Counted from the first letter of the stretch, positions 44,093 to 54,392 are shown. The stretch: 64,000 bases of DNA from Halosimplex aquaticum (GCF_028747785.1 NZ_CP118158.1:2418001-2482000); one strand, 5' to 3'. Notes: a model not told the origin generated them from the sequence alone. Numbers and translations are program-made.

Positions 44093-46846
44093 ATGACCGC
44101 CGGGACCGGAGAGCAACGCGAGCGAGAGCGGGGGTTCGACCACACGGAGGTCGAGCCCAGGTGGCAGCGCACGTGGGACCAGGAGGGTGTATTCCGCATC
44201 CCCGACGACGCCGAGGACCCCGAGTACGTCCTCGCGATGTTCCCCTACACGTCGGGCGACCTCCACATGGGCCACGTCCGCAACTACACGATCACGGACG
44301 CCTACGCCCGCTTCGAGCGGATGCGCGGCGAGGAAGTCCTGCACCCGATGGGGTGGGACTCCTTCGGCCTCCCCGCCGAGAACGCCGCAAACGAACGGGA
44401 CACCAACCCCCGCGACTGGACGATGGACTGCATCGACTCGATGACCGAGCAGTTCAAGTCGATGGGTTTCGGCTACGACTGGGAGCGGGAGATCACCACC
44501 TGCGAGCCCGAGTACTACCGGTGGAACCAGTGGCTGTTCAAACGCTTCCGCGAGGAGGGCCTCGTCGAGCGCCAGGCCGCCGAACTGAACTGGTGTCCCT
44601 CCTGCGAGACCGTCCTCGCGGACGAGCAGGTCGAAGAGGGCCCAGACGACGCCGAGATCTGCTGGCGCTGTGACACCCCCATCGAGCACCGCGAGATGGA
44701 CCAGTGGTTCTTCACGATCACCGACTACGCCGAGGAACTGCTGGAGGCGCTGGACGACCTGGACGGGTGGCCCAACAACGTCCGCGAGATGCAGCGCAAC
44801 TGGATCGGCCGTCAGGAGGGCGACTCCGTCGAGTTCGAACTGACGACCGGCGACACCGTCGAGATCTTCACGACCCGCCTGGACACCATCCACGGCGCGA
44901 CGTTCTTCGCGATGTCGCCTGGCCACGAGGTCGCCCAGCGACTCGCCGAGGACAAGGACGAGGTGGCGGAGTACGTCCACCGCGTCGAGCACGCCGACGA
45001 GGACGAGATCGACGAGACCTCCGGCGTCTTCACCGGCGAGTACGCCACCAACCCCGCCACGGGGGAGGAGATCCCCGTCTACGTCGCCGACTACGTCCTC
45101 GAAGACGTGGGCACGGGCGCGCTCTACGCCGTCCCGGCCCACGACGAGCGCGACCACGCCTTCGCCGAGGAGCACGACATCCCGATCCAGCAGGTCGTCG
45201 AGCCGAAACCCGACGCCGAGGTCGACCCCGAGGACGTGGACGTCCAGGAGGCGGCCTACACCGAGGACGGCGTGCTGGTCAACAGCCGCGAGTACGACGG
45301 CCTCACCAGCGAGGAGGCCCGCGAGACGTTCGTCGACGTCTTCGACGGCGAGCACCGCGTGGAGTTCCGCCTGCGCGACTGGGGCATCTCCCGCCAGCGC
45401 TACTGGGGCACCCCGATCCCGATGATCCACTGCGACGACTGCGGCCGCGTGCCGGTCCCCGACGAGGACCTGCCGGTCGAACTGCCGGAGTTCGTCCAGA
45501 CGACGGGTAACCCGCTGGACGCCGCCGAGGAGTGGAAGTCCGTCGAGTGTCCGGAGTGCGGCGGCCCCGCCGAGCGCGAGACGGACACGATGGACACCTT
45601 CGTCGACTCCTCGTGGTACTTCCTGCGGTTCCTCTCGCCGGACCTGGACTCCGCGCCGTTCGACACCGAGCGGGCCAACGACTGGATGCCCGTCGACCAG
45701 TACGTCGGCGGCATCGAGCACGCCGTGATGCACCTGCTGTACGCCCGCTTCTTCACGAAGGTGCTCGACGACATCGGCCTGCTCGACGGGGTCCCCGCGA
45801 GCGAAGCGAGCGGGGGGGCTCGTCGGAACTCCGTTCCGACGGTGTCCGCGAGCCGTTCACGAACCTGACCAACCAGGGGATGGTGCTGGGCGAGGACGGC
45901 AACAAGATGTCCAAGTCCGGCGACAACGGCGTCTCGCCGACCCGCATCGTCGAGGAGTACGGCGCCGACACGGCCCGCCTGTTCATCATGGAGGCCGCCC
46001 AGCCCCGAGAAGGACTTCGCCTGGAGCCCCGAAGGCGTGCAGTCGGCCCACCAGTTCCTCCAGAACCTCTACGGCCTCGCCGCGGAGGTCGCCGAGGGGA
46101 GCGCCGACGGCGGATCCGCCGACGGGGACGCGGTCGCCGCCTACGTCGACCGCGAGATCGACGCGGCCGCCGCGACCGCCACCGAGGAGTTCGAGGCCTT
46201 CCGGTTCAACCACGCGCTGCAGGCCGTCCGCGACCTCGTGAGTCTGCTGCGCCGCTACCACGAGCGCGACGGCGCCGACCCGGCGACGGTCGAGCGCGGC
46301 GTCCGCGCGGTCGCGAAACTGCTCGGCCCGGTCGCGCCCCACGTCACCGAGGAGGTCTGGGACCTGCTGGGCGGCGACGGCCTGCTCGCCGAGGCTGAGT
46401 GGCCCGAGGCCGACCTGCCCGCGGACTACGACGTGGCGCGCCGCCTCGTCGAGAACACCCGCGAGGACGTCCGCGACATCGTCGAGACCGTCGGCATCGA
46501 GGACCCGGAGACGATCACCCTCGCCGTCGCGCCCGAGTGGAAGCACCGCGCGCACGAACTCGCCCGCGAGTCCGACGCCGACAACCTGATCGGCGACCTG
46601 ATGGGCCACGACGAGATCCGCGAGCAGGGCGACGCCGCCGCCTCGTTCGCACAGGACCTGCAGGCCGAGCGCGAGGCGCTGGCCGACGTGCTCGCGCCCG
46701 ACGAGGAACTGGCGACGCTGGAGCGGGCCGCGTGGCTGATCGAGGACGAGTTCGACGCCGACGTGGTCGTCCGGTCGGCCGAGGAGGCCGACGGCGACCT
46801 GGCCGGCAACGCCCAGCCCGGTCGACCGGCGATCCGCATCGACTGA
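44093..46846 (+). CDS. leuS: Leucyl-tRNA synthetase, split by two compensating indels
   Basis: Class I synthetase charging tRNA-Leu. The HIGH motif reads HMGH (58-61). The reading frame is intact to near 45811, then moves to another frame that carries [20 protein letters not shown] up to MEAAQP. It returns to the first frame at [19 protein letters not shown] and continues to the stop. The shifts lie in a G run (45812-45818, one G too few) and a C run (46003-46006, one C too many). The first run is part of a hairpin-rich insert of about 60 bp. An essential single gene should not be broken, so base errors are likely. The TATA-like GGTATAGC lies about 25 nt upstream. Confidence 0.85.
45788..45850 (+). 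repeat. Hairpin-rich insert inside leuS
   Basis: Compared with the usual LeuS segment GLLD-x-x-EPFTNL, about 20 extra codons lie here. They contain CCCCGC/GCGGGG pairing around a GCGAGCGAAGCGAGC core, and a perfect 9-bp stem CGTCGGAAC-TCC-GTTCCGACG (45821-45841). The insert keeps the frame if the G run is eight long. Confidence 0.65.
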
Positions 46847-46893
46847 TCCGCGGTCGCGCGACTCGCGTCGACTGATCCGCAGTCGCACGGTCC
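46836..46893 (+). repeat. 29-bp tandem duplication across the leuS stop codon
   Basis: TCGACTGATCCGC occurs at 46839 and 46868, each within a diverged 29-bp unit. The first copy contains the leuS stop, the second lies after it. Confidence 0.65.
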
Positions 46894-47064
46894 GCACCGG
46901 CCGCTCCGGTCGCGCTGGACACGCCTTCTCGCCGCTGTCGCGTCGACGACCGGAGCAGCCGCGCCGTCCGGCGCTCGACTGCGCGGGCGCACCCGTCGCT
47001 CACGGGCAGTGGTATCGCGAAATGAAACTCCGGACCGCAGGCCCCGCGCCACCCAGTGGTCGTC

Positions 47065-47391
47065 CTACAGGCGCTCGACGATGTCGAGCGAGTCGGGGGC
47101 GTGGTCGGTCAGTTCGATGGTGTCGCCGTACTCGACGAAGCCGGCGTCCTCGAGTTTCGGCAGGTGGACGTGGTGGAGCGCGATCCGCGCGTCCTCGCGG
47201 TCGAGGTCGTCGCTCCACTCGGCCATCGCGGCGGCGAGCGGGTCGAGCGCCGGCGAGTGCTCGCGCTCGGCGAGGTGCGAGAGGACGAACCGCCGGTTCG
47301 CGTTCGAAAGCACGGCGAACAGTTCGTCCGTCTCGGCCGTCGACGGCGCGTCCGTTCCCGGTTCGAGGGCATCGTAGTGGCTTCGTCCCAT
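47065..47391 (-). CDS. DUF7344-type winged-helix protein
   Basis: A 108-residue protein. ELFAVLSNANRRFVLSHLAE, then LAAAMAEW and a long helix DARIALHHVHLPKLEDAGFV and wing EYGDTIEL are the DUF7344 pattern. It has relatives such as the island protein at 16301. It lies downstream of the Bat-type regulator on the same strand, with 54 nt between them. Confidence 0.75.
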   Translation of the reverse strand: MGRSHYDALEPGTDAPSTAETDELFAVLSNANRRFVLSHLAEREHSPALDPLAAAMAEWSDDLDREDARIALHHVHLPKLEDAGFVEYGDTIELTDHAPDSLDIVERL

Positions 47392-47445
47392 GTACCTCCA
47401 CCAAACCAGTGTACCGCCTTCAGTGGCGTGGCTAAACGGTTAGTG

Positions 47446-49524
47446 TCAGTCGACGGTCGTCTCGCCGTCGAACAGCGCGTCGAGCAGCTTCCGCTCGGCG
47501 ACCCGGAGGTGCTTGTGGAACGTCGGCGCCGAGACGCCGAGCGTCTCCGCGACGTCCTCGCCGGTGGACTCGCGCGGCCACTCGAAAAAGCCCGCGTAGT
47601 AGGCGGTCTCGAGCGCGGTGCGCTGCCTGTCGGTGAGGTCCGTCCCGAGCGTGGCCCGGGAGGGGAGCGGGCCGTCCTCGGCGCGGGTTCGGTCCTGCTG
47701 GGCGCGTACCACGACGCCGTCGAAGCGGGCCTGCAGGGCGTCGACGACCGTCCGCACGTCCGCCGAGAGCGGCAGTTCGACCACGAACTCGCACTCGCCG
47801 CCGACGGCGTGGACCGACCGGACCGACCCGCCGTGTCTGGCGACGACGCCGAACGCGGTCGTCCCCTCCAGCGACACTTCGAGGAGCGAGTCGCCGTCCG
47901 GGCCGACGCTGACGACGCGGGCGGAGGCGACGCTCGCGTGGCCGTGGGCGAACGCGACCGCGTCGTCGGGGTCGGCCCCCGCGACCGTGAGGTAGTAGCG
48001 GAACGCCCCGTCCGACTGGACGGTCGCCCCCTCGAAGGCTATCTCACAGTCCTCGGCGGCCGACAGCGCCGAGAAGAAGTCCGAATCGTCGTCGATGGCG
48101 AGCGTGAGTTCGGTCACGCGCTCGGCGACGAGCGCCTGGCGGGTCGCCACTGCGTTGATCGCGTGACCGATCGTCGCGCCGAGTTCGGCGAGCACGTCCT
48201 GTTCGGTCTCGTCGAAGACGCCGACTTCGGCGGCGTAGACCGTCAACACGCCGTAGACGGTCTCGTCGTAGACGAGCGGGACGCTCGCCGCCGACCGGAT
48301 ACCGTGGGCCGTCGCCGTCTCGCGGACGCCGTCGAAGGCGCCGTCGGTCGTCACGTCGTGGGTGACCTGCACCGACCGCGACCGGATCGCGCGCCCCGCC
48401 GGGCCGTTGCCGTACGGCTCCTCCGACCGGGTGACGGTGATCGCTTCGAGGTACTCGTCGATGTCCCCGCCGGTGGCCCGGGGCTCGACCTCGTCGCTGC
48501 GGGCGGTCACGTCGCCGATCCAGGCGGCCGTGTACGGGTCGGCCACAGCGAGCGCGTCGCAGACCGCCTCGTCTATCTCCCCGCGGGTGGTCGCGCGCAC
48601 GAGCGCCTGGTCGATCTCCCGGATGACGGCGTTGATGCGGTCCAGCCGTTCGAGCTGCTCGTTCTGCTCGCGCAGCCGGCGCTCGCGCTCTTTCTGGCGC
48701 GTGATGTCGTCGACGGCGATCACCACCCGGTCGCCCCCCTCGCCGCCCGCGAGCGGGGCGCCGCTGACCTGCACCCAGATGCGCTCGCCGTCGCTGCGCA
48801 CGATCTGCTGTTCGACCTCGGTGACCGGGCGGCCGGTGTCGCGTGCGCGCTGGAACACCCGCTCCTCGGGCGGAACAGGTTCCCCGTCGGCGTCCAGCAG
48901 TCGCCAGGCGTCCGTCTCGCGGGACTCGCCGACGACCTGCGACGGGTCGGCCCCGAGTATCTCGCCCGCGCGGTCGTTCATCCGCTCGATGACGCCGTCG
49001 GTCGAGAGCACGAGCAGTCCGGTCGGCACCGTCCGCAGGAGCTGCTCGATCAAGTCCTGCTCGCGGCGGCGCTCGATTCGCTCGGCGTGGCGGTCCGAGA
49101 CGTCCCTGACGATGGCCGTCAGCAGCGGCGTCCCGTCGTGCTCGTGGGCGCGCAGGGAGAGCTCGACCGGGATCAGGCGCCCGTCGCGGTGGCGGCCGAC
49201 CGTCTCGACGCTTCCCCACTCGGCCCCCCTGTCCGGGTTCGACTGCAGGGCCTCGAAGGCCCCGCGGATGCGCGCGCGCTGCTCCTGGGGCACGAACGCC
49301 GTCACGGAGCGGCCCACCAGCGCCTCCGGGTCGTAGCCGAACGTCGACTCGACGGCCGGGTTCGCGAAGACGATCCCGCCCGTCTCGTCGACCGTCACGA
49401 TCGCGTCCGAGGCGCTGTCGACGAGCGTCCGGAAGAACGTGCCGTCGTGCGCGATCACCGACGGATCGTACGCGCACCCGCCGCTCGAACGGGCTCGCTC
49501 CCCCTCTTCGCCAGTCCCAGACAT
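47446..49524 (-). CDS. PAS-PAS-GAF-HTH10 regulator, Bat-like
   Basis: A 692-residue soluble regulator. PAS 1 spans about 28-140 (FFRTLVDSASDAIVTVDETG), PAS 2 about 150-270, a GAF domain about 305-465 (AASVPLVYDETVYGVLTVYA), a bacterioopsin-activator linker domain about 470-620, and a C-terminal HTH_10 (LTDRQRTALETAYYAGFFEW, APTFHKHLRVAERKLL). No kinase domain. It probably senses redox, light or a small ligand and activates transcription. A downstream DUF7344 gene may share the transcript. Confidence 0.85.
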   Translation of the reverse strand: MSGTGEEGERARSSGGCAYDPSVIAHDGTFFRTLVDSASDAIVTVDETGGIVFANPAVESTFGYDPEALVGRSVTAFVPQEQRARIRGAFEALQSNPDRGAEWGSVETVGRHRDGRLIPVELSLRAHEHDGTPLLTAIVRDVSDRHAERIERRREQDLIEQLLRTVPTGLLVLSTDGVIERMNDRAGEILGADPSQVVGESRETDAWRLLDADGEPVPPEERVFQRARDTGRPVTEVEQQIVRSDGERIWVQVSGAPLAGGEGGDRVVIAVDDITRQKERERRLREQNEQLERLDRINAVIREIDQALVRATTRGEIDEAVCDALAVADPYTAAWIGDVTARSDEVEPRATGGDIDEYLEAITVTRSEEPYGNGPAGRAIRSRSVQVTHDVTTDGAFDGVRETATAHGIRSAASVPLVYDETVYGVLTVYAAEVGVFDETEQDVLAELGATIGHAINAVATRQALVAERVTELTLAIDDDSDFFSALSAAEDCEIAFEGATVQSDGAFRYYLTVAGADPDDAVAFAHGHASVASARVVSVGPDGDSLLEVSLEGTTAFGVVARHGGSVRSVHAVGGECEFVVELPLSADVRTVVDALQARFDGVVVRAQQDRTRAEDGPLPSRATLGTDLTDRQRTALETAYYAGFFEWPRESTGEDVAETLGVSAPTFHKHLRVAERKLLDALFDGETTVD

Positions 49525-49686
49525 CCCTCGGCCGCTACTGGTCGCCCCGGGCCTAAATATGTCAGGATATTAAGTGGTGAGCGACCGGCTAGTGTTTGGA
49601 GTGAATCTACACGGAGGAGACACGCAGTCGGTCCGCAGGGCGCAGCCGTCCCGCAGGGAACAGTCGACCCGCGAGTCGCCGGTCGG

Positions 49687-50322
49687 TCAGGTCGAGGCCG
49701 CGACCGGACGCTCGCCGTCGTCGGTCACTGCGGACCGCTGGGGCGCGATGACCGTCTCGCCGGCGTAGAGGCGGTGGCCGACGTCGACGGTGAGGTCTTC
49801 GGGGTCGTACTCCGGCGGGAAGACCACGTCGAAGCGGCTCCCGAACGAGATGTGGCCGATGCGCTGGCCGCGGGCCACCTCGTCGCCGGGGTCGACGTAC
49901 GAGTACGTCCGCCGGGCGAAGGTGCCCGCGATCTGTTCGACCGTGTAGTCCTCGAACTCGAAGCGCAGGCGCTCGTTCTCCTCGGCGTCCTTGGTGAACG
50001 CGAGTCTGTTCGCGCCCGGGACGTGTTCGACGCGCTCGACGACGCCGTCCATCGGCGCCCGGTTGACGTGGACGTCCCACCCGCTCATGTATATTCCCAG
50101 GCGCAGTCCGTCCTCCTCCTCGCGGACGACGGTCACCTCCCCGTCGGCGGGAGAGACGACGCCCTGCGGCGGGACGACGCGCGCCGGGTCGCGGTGGAAG
50201 TACACCACGCCGACCGCCGCGACGACGCAGGCCGCGCTCGCGATCCGCGAGAACGGGAACGCGACCCCGGCGACGACCACCGCGAGCAGGGCGTACCGGT
50301 AGCTCGGGCGCGCGATCCTCAT
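49687..50322 (-). CDS. Archaetidylserine decarboxylase proenzyme
   Basis: A 211-residue pyruvoyl enzyme that turns archaetidylserine to archaetidylethanolamine. Two N-terminal helices (about 10-45), then HRDP and VVSPADGEVTVV, YMSGWDVHVNRAP and the self-cleavage site at Gly161-Ser162 in FGSRFD. The ATG at 50322 is preferred; the earlier ATG adds residues not usual in the short archaeal form. Confidence 0.87.
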   Translation of the reverse strand: MRIARPSYRYALLAVVVAGVAFPFSRIASAACVVAAVGVVYFHRDPARVVPPQGVVSPADGEVTVVREEEDGLRLGIYMSGWDVHVNRAPMDGVVERVEHVPGANRLAFTKDAEENERLRFEFEDYTVEQIAGTFARRTYSYVDPGDEVARGQRIGHISFGSRFDVVFPPEYDPEDLTVDVGHRLYAGETVIAPQRSAVTDDGERPVAAST

Positions 50323-50490
50323 TGTCAAAAGTTCGACTTTTCCGGCTATAAGTCTTCCGAAGCCCCCGCTCATCGGCAGACGGCGGTCGCGTGGACGCAG
50401 TGAGGACCGCACCGAGGACGTCGCCCGTTCCGCACGGCCGCGACCGTCTGGCCGTCCGGGGCCCGTCAGTCGTCGGGCCGTCCGCCGCCG

Positions 50491-50946
50491 TCAGTCGTCG
50501 AGCGTGACGACGCCCGTCTCGATCAGGTCCGCCAGCACGTTCCGGGCGTGGCCGTCCGGGTCGACGCCGGTGTAGACCGCCTGGATCGATTCGCCGACCA
50601 CGACGAACGTCGTCCTGCTCGCGACGCCGCCCGACAGCTCCACGTCGAAGGCCTCGGCCACCTCGCCGTCGGGGTCCGCGAGCAGGTCGAACTCGATGTC
50701 GTACTCGTCGGCGAAGTCGGCGTGCGAGTCCACGCCGTCCGTCGAGACGCCGTAGACGGTGACGCCGGCGTCGCGGTAGCTCTCCAGTTCGGCCTGGAAC
50801 TGCTCGGCCTCGGTGGTGCAGCCGGGCGTGTCGTCTTTCGGGTAGAAGTAGACCACGGAGACGCCCGTCCAGTCGGGTTCGACTGCGTCGCCGTCCTGGT
50901 TCGGTGCGCGTACCGCGGGCGCCGGGTCTCCGGGTTCGAGTGCCAT
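50491..50946 (-). CDS. bcp: Bcp-type peroxiredoxin
   Basis: A 151-residue thioredoxin-fold peroxidase. The peroxidatic Cys43 is in DDTPGCTTEA. There is no second Cys five residues later, so it is a 1-Cys-type or uses a partner. FYPKDDTPGC and TTFVVVGESI are typical. Removes hydroperoxides in the cytoplasm. Confidence 0.9.
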   Translation of the reverse strand: MALEPGDPAPAVRAPNQDGDAVEPDWTGVSVVYFYPKDDTPGCTTEAEQFQAELESYRDAGVTVYGVSTDGVDSHADFADEYDIEFDLLADPDGEVAEAFDVELSGGVASRTTFVVVGESIQAVYTGVDPDGHARNVLADLIETGVVTLDD

Positions 50947-51057
50947 ACCCGCCCGACGGCCGCCCGGCGAAAGCCGTTTGCGGTTCCGGCCCTCTCGACC
51001 GGATCGAGGGAGGCGACCGCGCGCAGCGGGACGGCAGCGCCGCCCCGGTTCGCCCCG

Positions 51058-51462
51058 TCAGTTCACCGGGATGTCCGTGCCGCTGTCGGACTCGGTGGTC
51101 TGTTTGGGCAGCGTGACGGTCAGGACGCCGTTCTCGTAGGTGGCCGAGGCCTCGGACTCGACGACCGGTTCGGGCAGGCCGACGCTGCGGCTCACCGACT
51201 GGCTGGTCCGCTCGCGGGAGACGTAGCGGTCGGCCTCCTCGACGGTCTCGGTCTCGCGCCGGGCCGACAGCGAGAGCGTCGTCGCGTCGGTCAGTTGCAC
51301 CTGGACGTCCTCGCGGTCGTAGCCGGGCAGGTCCGCGACGACGACGAACTCGTCGCCGGCGTCGGCCACGTCGACGGGCACCTCGCCGCCCGCCTCGAGT
51401 CCGCCGGTCATCACGTCGATCAGTTCCTCGATATCGCCGAAGGGATCGGTTCCGCGTGCCAT
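51058..51462 (-). CDS. Hsp20/alpha-crystallin small heat shock protein
   Basis: A 134-residue protein with the ACD core (EFVVVADLPGYDREDVQVQL to ATYENGVLTVTLPK). The motif AxxxNGVL is present as ATYENGVL. Short N-terminus with FGDIEELI, short C-terminus with IPV, a degenerate IXI. Confidence 0.88.
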   Translation of the reverse strand: MARGTDPFGDIEELIDVMTGGLEAGGEVPVDVADAGDEFVVVADLPGYDREDVQVQLTDATTLSLSARRETETVEEADRYVSRERTSQSVSRSVGLPEPVVESEASATYENGVLTVTLPKQTTESDSGTDIPVN

Positions 51463-51510
51463 GTCACTCCGACTATACGCCCCCGTGCGCCTTAAGGCGC
51501 GTGCCGGTTC

Positions 51511-52317
51511 TCAGTCCAGCACCGTCTCGCTGTCGTACGAGCCGAGCCGCCGGACCCACCCCTCCTCGGCGATGGCCTCGATCTCCGCGAGCGCCTCCTG
51601 GGTGCGCTCCTCGTAGAGGCCCGCGGCGATGTCGATGTGGAAGACGTAGTCGCCCAGGCGCTCGCCGCTCGGCCGCGACTCGACGCGGGTTAGGTTGATG
51701 TCCCGCTCGGCGAACGGTTCGAGCAGTTCCAGCAGGAGCCCGGGGTAGTCGACGTCGGGGTAGACGATGAACGAGGTCTTCGAGCCGGCCTCGCTGCGCT
51801 CGCTCGCCGGGGCGACGACGACGAAGCGGGTCGCGTTCGAGGACTCGTCCTGGATGTCCTCGGCGACGACGCGCAGTTCGTCCCCCGCGTTCTCCGGGTG
51901 GCCGATGGCGGCGACCGTCGGGTCCTCGCGGGCGCGCTCGACGCCGCGCGCGGTCGACGCCACGGCTTCCAGCGTCGCGCTCGGGTAGTTCTCGCTGAGG
52001 TAGTCCCGGCACTGCGCGAGCGCCTGCGGGTGGCTGGCGACGGTGTCGAACTCGGGGCCCTGCGCGAGCAGCGCGTGGCGGATGGGCGTGATGAGTTCCT
52101 TCACGACCGCCACCTCGTAGTCGGCGAAGGCGTCGAGGGACTCCGTGACCGACCCCTCCGTGCTGTTCTCGACCGGGACGACGCCGCGGTCGTACTCGCC
52201 GCTGGCGACCGCCTCGACGATGCCCGTCTTCGACTCGGCGAAGGACACCTCGTCGGCGACCGCCTTCGCCGCGCGATGGGAGTAGGTCCCCGCGGGACCG
52301 AGCGTGAGCGCTTCCAT
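51511..52317 (-). CDS. pheA: Prephenate dehydratase
   Basis: A 268-residue enzyme for the conversion of prephenate to phenylpyruvate in phenylalanine synthesis. The start MEALTLGPAGTYSHRAA is standard. TGIVEAV and GVVPVENSTEGSV belong to the catalytic domain, and NATRFVVV contains the Thr-Arg-Phe motif. The ACT domain with ESRPSGERLGDYVFHID gives feedback control by Phe. Confidence 0.92.
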   Translation of the reverse strand: MEALTLGPAGTYSHRAAKAVADEVSFAESKTGIVEAVASGEYDRGVVPVENSTEGSVTESLDAFADYEVAVVKELITPIRHALLAQGPEFDTVASHPQALAQCRDYLSENYPSATLEAVASTARGVERAREDPTVAAIGHPENAGDELRVVAEDIQDESSNATRFVVVAPASERSEAGSKTSFIVYPDVDYPGLLLELLEPFAERDINLTRVESRPSGERLGDYVFHIDIAAGLYEERTQEALAEIEAIAEEGWVRRLGSYDSETVLD

Positions 52318-52520
52318 TACCCCCTGCTTTGCCGGTCGCCGTGAAAAGCGTCGTGGTCGCCCGTGATCCGAGAGCGGCGGGCGCCCTGGCCCATCAGTCA
52401 CGGCGTGGAACGTCCGCGAACCGGCACCTCAAACGCCTCCTCGGCGGGGGGCGAACCGCCGGGATCCGTCCCGAGGTGGTGCTGGCCGCGGGATCACCGG
52501 GGCGGTCCGCGTCAGAGCGG

Positions 52521-54392
52521 TCACGTCTCCGCTGCGGGGAGCGTGAAGGTGAACGTCGACCCCTCGCCGGGCTCGGAGTCGACCCAGAGGTCGCCGCCGT
52601 GTCGTTCGACGATCCGCTCGCACAGCGCCAGCCCGATTCCGGTCCCCGAGTGGTCCTCGCGAGCGTGCAGGCTCTGGAACACCTCGAACACGCGCTCTTC
52701 GTCGTCGGGGTCGATGCCGATCCCCTCGTCGCTGACCGAGATCTCCCACTGTTCCCCGACCCGCTCGGCAGAGAGGTGTACCTCCGGGGGCCGGTCGCCG
52801 CTGTACTCGATCGCGTTGTCCAGCAGGTTCTGGAGCAGCTGGCGCAACTGTCCGCCGTCCCCTTCGACGCGCGGAAGCGGGTCGGCGGTGATCTCGGCGC
52901 CCGACTCCTCGATTTTGACCTGCAGGTCGGCGCGGACGTCCGCGAGGACGTCGTCGAGGTCGACCGGTTCGAACGGGTCGCCCCGCGTGTCGATGCGCGA
53001 GTACTGGAGCAGTCCCTCGATCATGTCGCGCATCCGGTCGGCGCCGTCGACGGCGAAGTCGATGAACTCCCGGCCGTCCTCGTCGAGGGCGTCGGCGTAG
53101 CGCTGCTCGATCAACTGGAGGTAGCTGGAGACCATCCGCAGCGGCTCCTGCAGGTCGTGGGAGGCGGCGTAGGCGAACTGTTCGAGGCGCTCGTTGGACT
53201 CTTCGAGCATGTGCTCGTACTGCCGGCGCTCGGTGACGTCCTGGATCAGGAGCATGCCCGCGAAGACGTCGCCGGTGTCGTCCGTGACGGGGAGCGTGTT
53301 CGCGTACAGGTACCGGCCCTGGAACTCGATCTCGAACGAGTTCGTTTCGCCCTCGAGCGCGGCGTGGAAGTAGGGCTCTAGCTCCGCGACGAGGCCGGGG
53401 GGATGGAGCTCGGTGAAACTGCGGCCGATCCGGTCCTCCGGATCGAAGTCGAGCCGCTCGAACATCTGCCCGCCGACCGCGGTGTACCGCAGGTCCTCGT
53501 CGAACAGCCCGACCGCCCCGTTCGGGAAGTGCTCGACGATCGACCGGTAGCGCTGTTCGGACTTCTCGAGCGCCCGTTCGCGTTCTTTCCGGTCGCTGAT
53601 GTCCCGGACGATCCCCGCCCGGTGCCAGTCGCTTTCGTCGTCGTCAGGCAACAGCGCGGGCGTCGCCTCGACGGGGAGCCACTCCCCGCTCGCGGTCCGG
53701 AGTCTGGTCTCCACCGCCCGTTGTTCGACGCCCTCCCGCTCGGATTCCCGATACAGTTCGTCGAGCTGGTCCGCAATCTCGTCGTCGAGAAGGGCCGAGG
53801 AGTCGGTCCCGACGAGTTCGTCCAGGGAGTATCCGAGCATCGAGGCGTAGGTGTCGTTGACCATCTGGAACGTCCCCTCCTCGTCGGCCACGTAGACGCC
53901 GTCGTTGACCGCCTCGACGATCGTCGCGTATCGCTCGAAGCGCTCGTTCGACCGTTCCAGCCGGTCGATCGTCGCCTCCAGTTCGCGCGCTCGCGTCTCG
54001 GCCTGTGCGTTGTGGATGCCGGCGGCGAGGCCGGCGACCGCCGCGAGCCCCGTCAGAATGAAGACGGTCGACAGATCCTCGATGCCCTCGTTCGGCTGGA
54101 GGCTGTAAAACGCGAGCACGGCCAGCATCACCAGCAGTCCGCCGAGACACCACCGCGCGACGGCCGGGTAGAACTCGGCGTGGATATCGAACCGGGGGAG
54201 CCGGTACATGACGTACAGGAGGACGGCCCCGGGCCCGGCGATCAGGACGAAGATGATCAGGTCACTGATCGCGGGGGTTCCGACTATCTGTCCGAGCGTC
54301 CATCCGAGACCGAATACGACGTACAGTCCCCCGAGAACAGCGACGATGCGCCGTCCCCCGACGAGGGAGACGTATCGGTGCCTGCCGGCCAT
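52521..54392 (-). CDS. Membrane PAS-PAS histidine kinase
   Basis: A 623-residue sensor kinase. Four helices in the first 125 residues, a short coiled coil, PAS 1 (about 150-265), PAS 2 (about 280-400), HisKA with phospho-acceptor His in ASHDLQEPLRMVSSYLQL, and HATPase with N-box LLQNLLDNAIEYS, G1 DEGIGID and G2 GTGIGLALC. CTTAATACC about 28 nt before the ATG indicates a leaderless start. No response regulator is adjacent. Confidence 0.88.
   Translation of the reverse strand: MAGRHRYVSLVGGRRIVAVLGGLYVVFGLGWTLGQIVGTPAISDLIIFVLIAGPGAVLLYVMYRLPRFDIHAEFYPAVARWCLGGLLVMLAVLAFYSLQPNEGIEDLSTVFILTGLAAVAGLAAGIHNAQAETRARELEATIDRLERSNERFERYATIVEAVNDGVYVADEEGTFQMVNDTYASMLGYSLDELVGTDSSALLDDEIADQLDELYRESEREGVEQRAVETRLRTASGEWLPVEATPALLPDDDESDWHRAGIVRDISDRKERERALEKSEQRYRSIVEHFPNGAVGLFDEDLRYTAVGGQMFERLDFDPEDRIGRSFTELHPPGLVAELEPYFHAALEGETNSFEIEFQGRYLYANTLPVTDDTGDVFAGMLLIQDVTERRQYEHMLEESNERLEQFAYAASHDLQEPLRMVSSYLQLIEQRYADALDEDGREFIDFAVDGADRMRDMIEGLLQYSRIDTRGDPFEPVDLDDVLADVRADLQVKIEESGAEITADPLPRVEGDGGQLRQLLQNLLDNAIEYSGDRPPEVHLSAERVGEQWEISVSDEGIGIDPDDEERVFEVFQSLHAREDHSGTGIGLALCERIVERHGGDLWVDSEPGEGSTFTFTLPAAET

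Noticed and set aside
41999..45733. Very long open frame opposite leuS and the cobalamin-binding gene
   Set aside because: It is antisense to well-supported genes, rich in His/Arg/Val-Asp patterns typical of reversed GC-rich acidic genes, and has no family motif.
47056..50403. 1,100-codon plus-strand open frame opposite the Bat-type regulator and the decarboxylase
   Set aside because: It is antisense to two genes with clear domains and has no recognisable domain itself.
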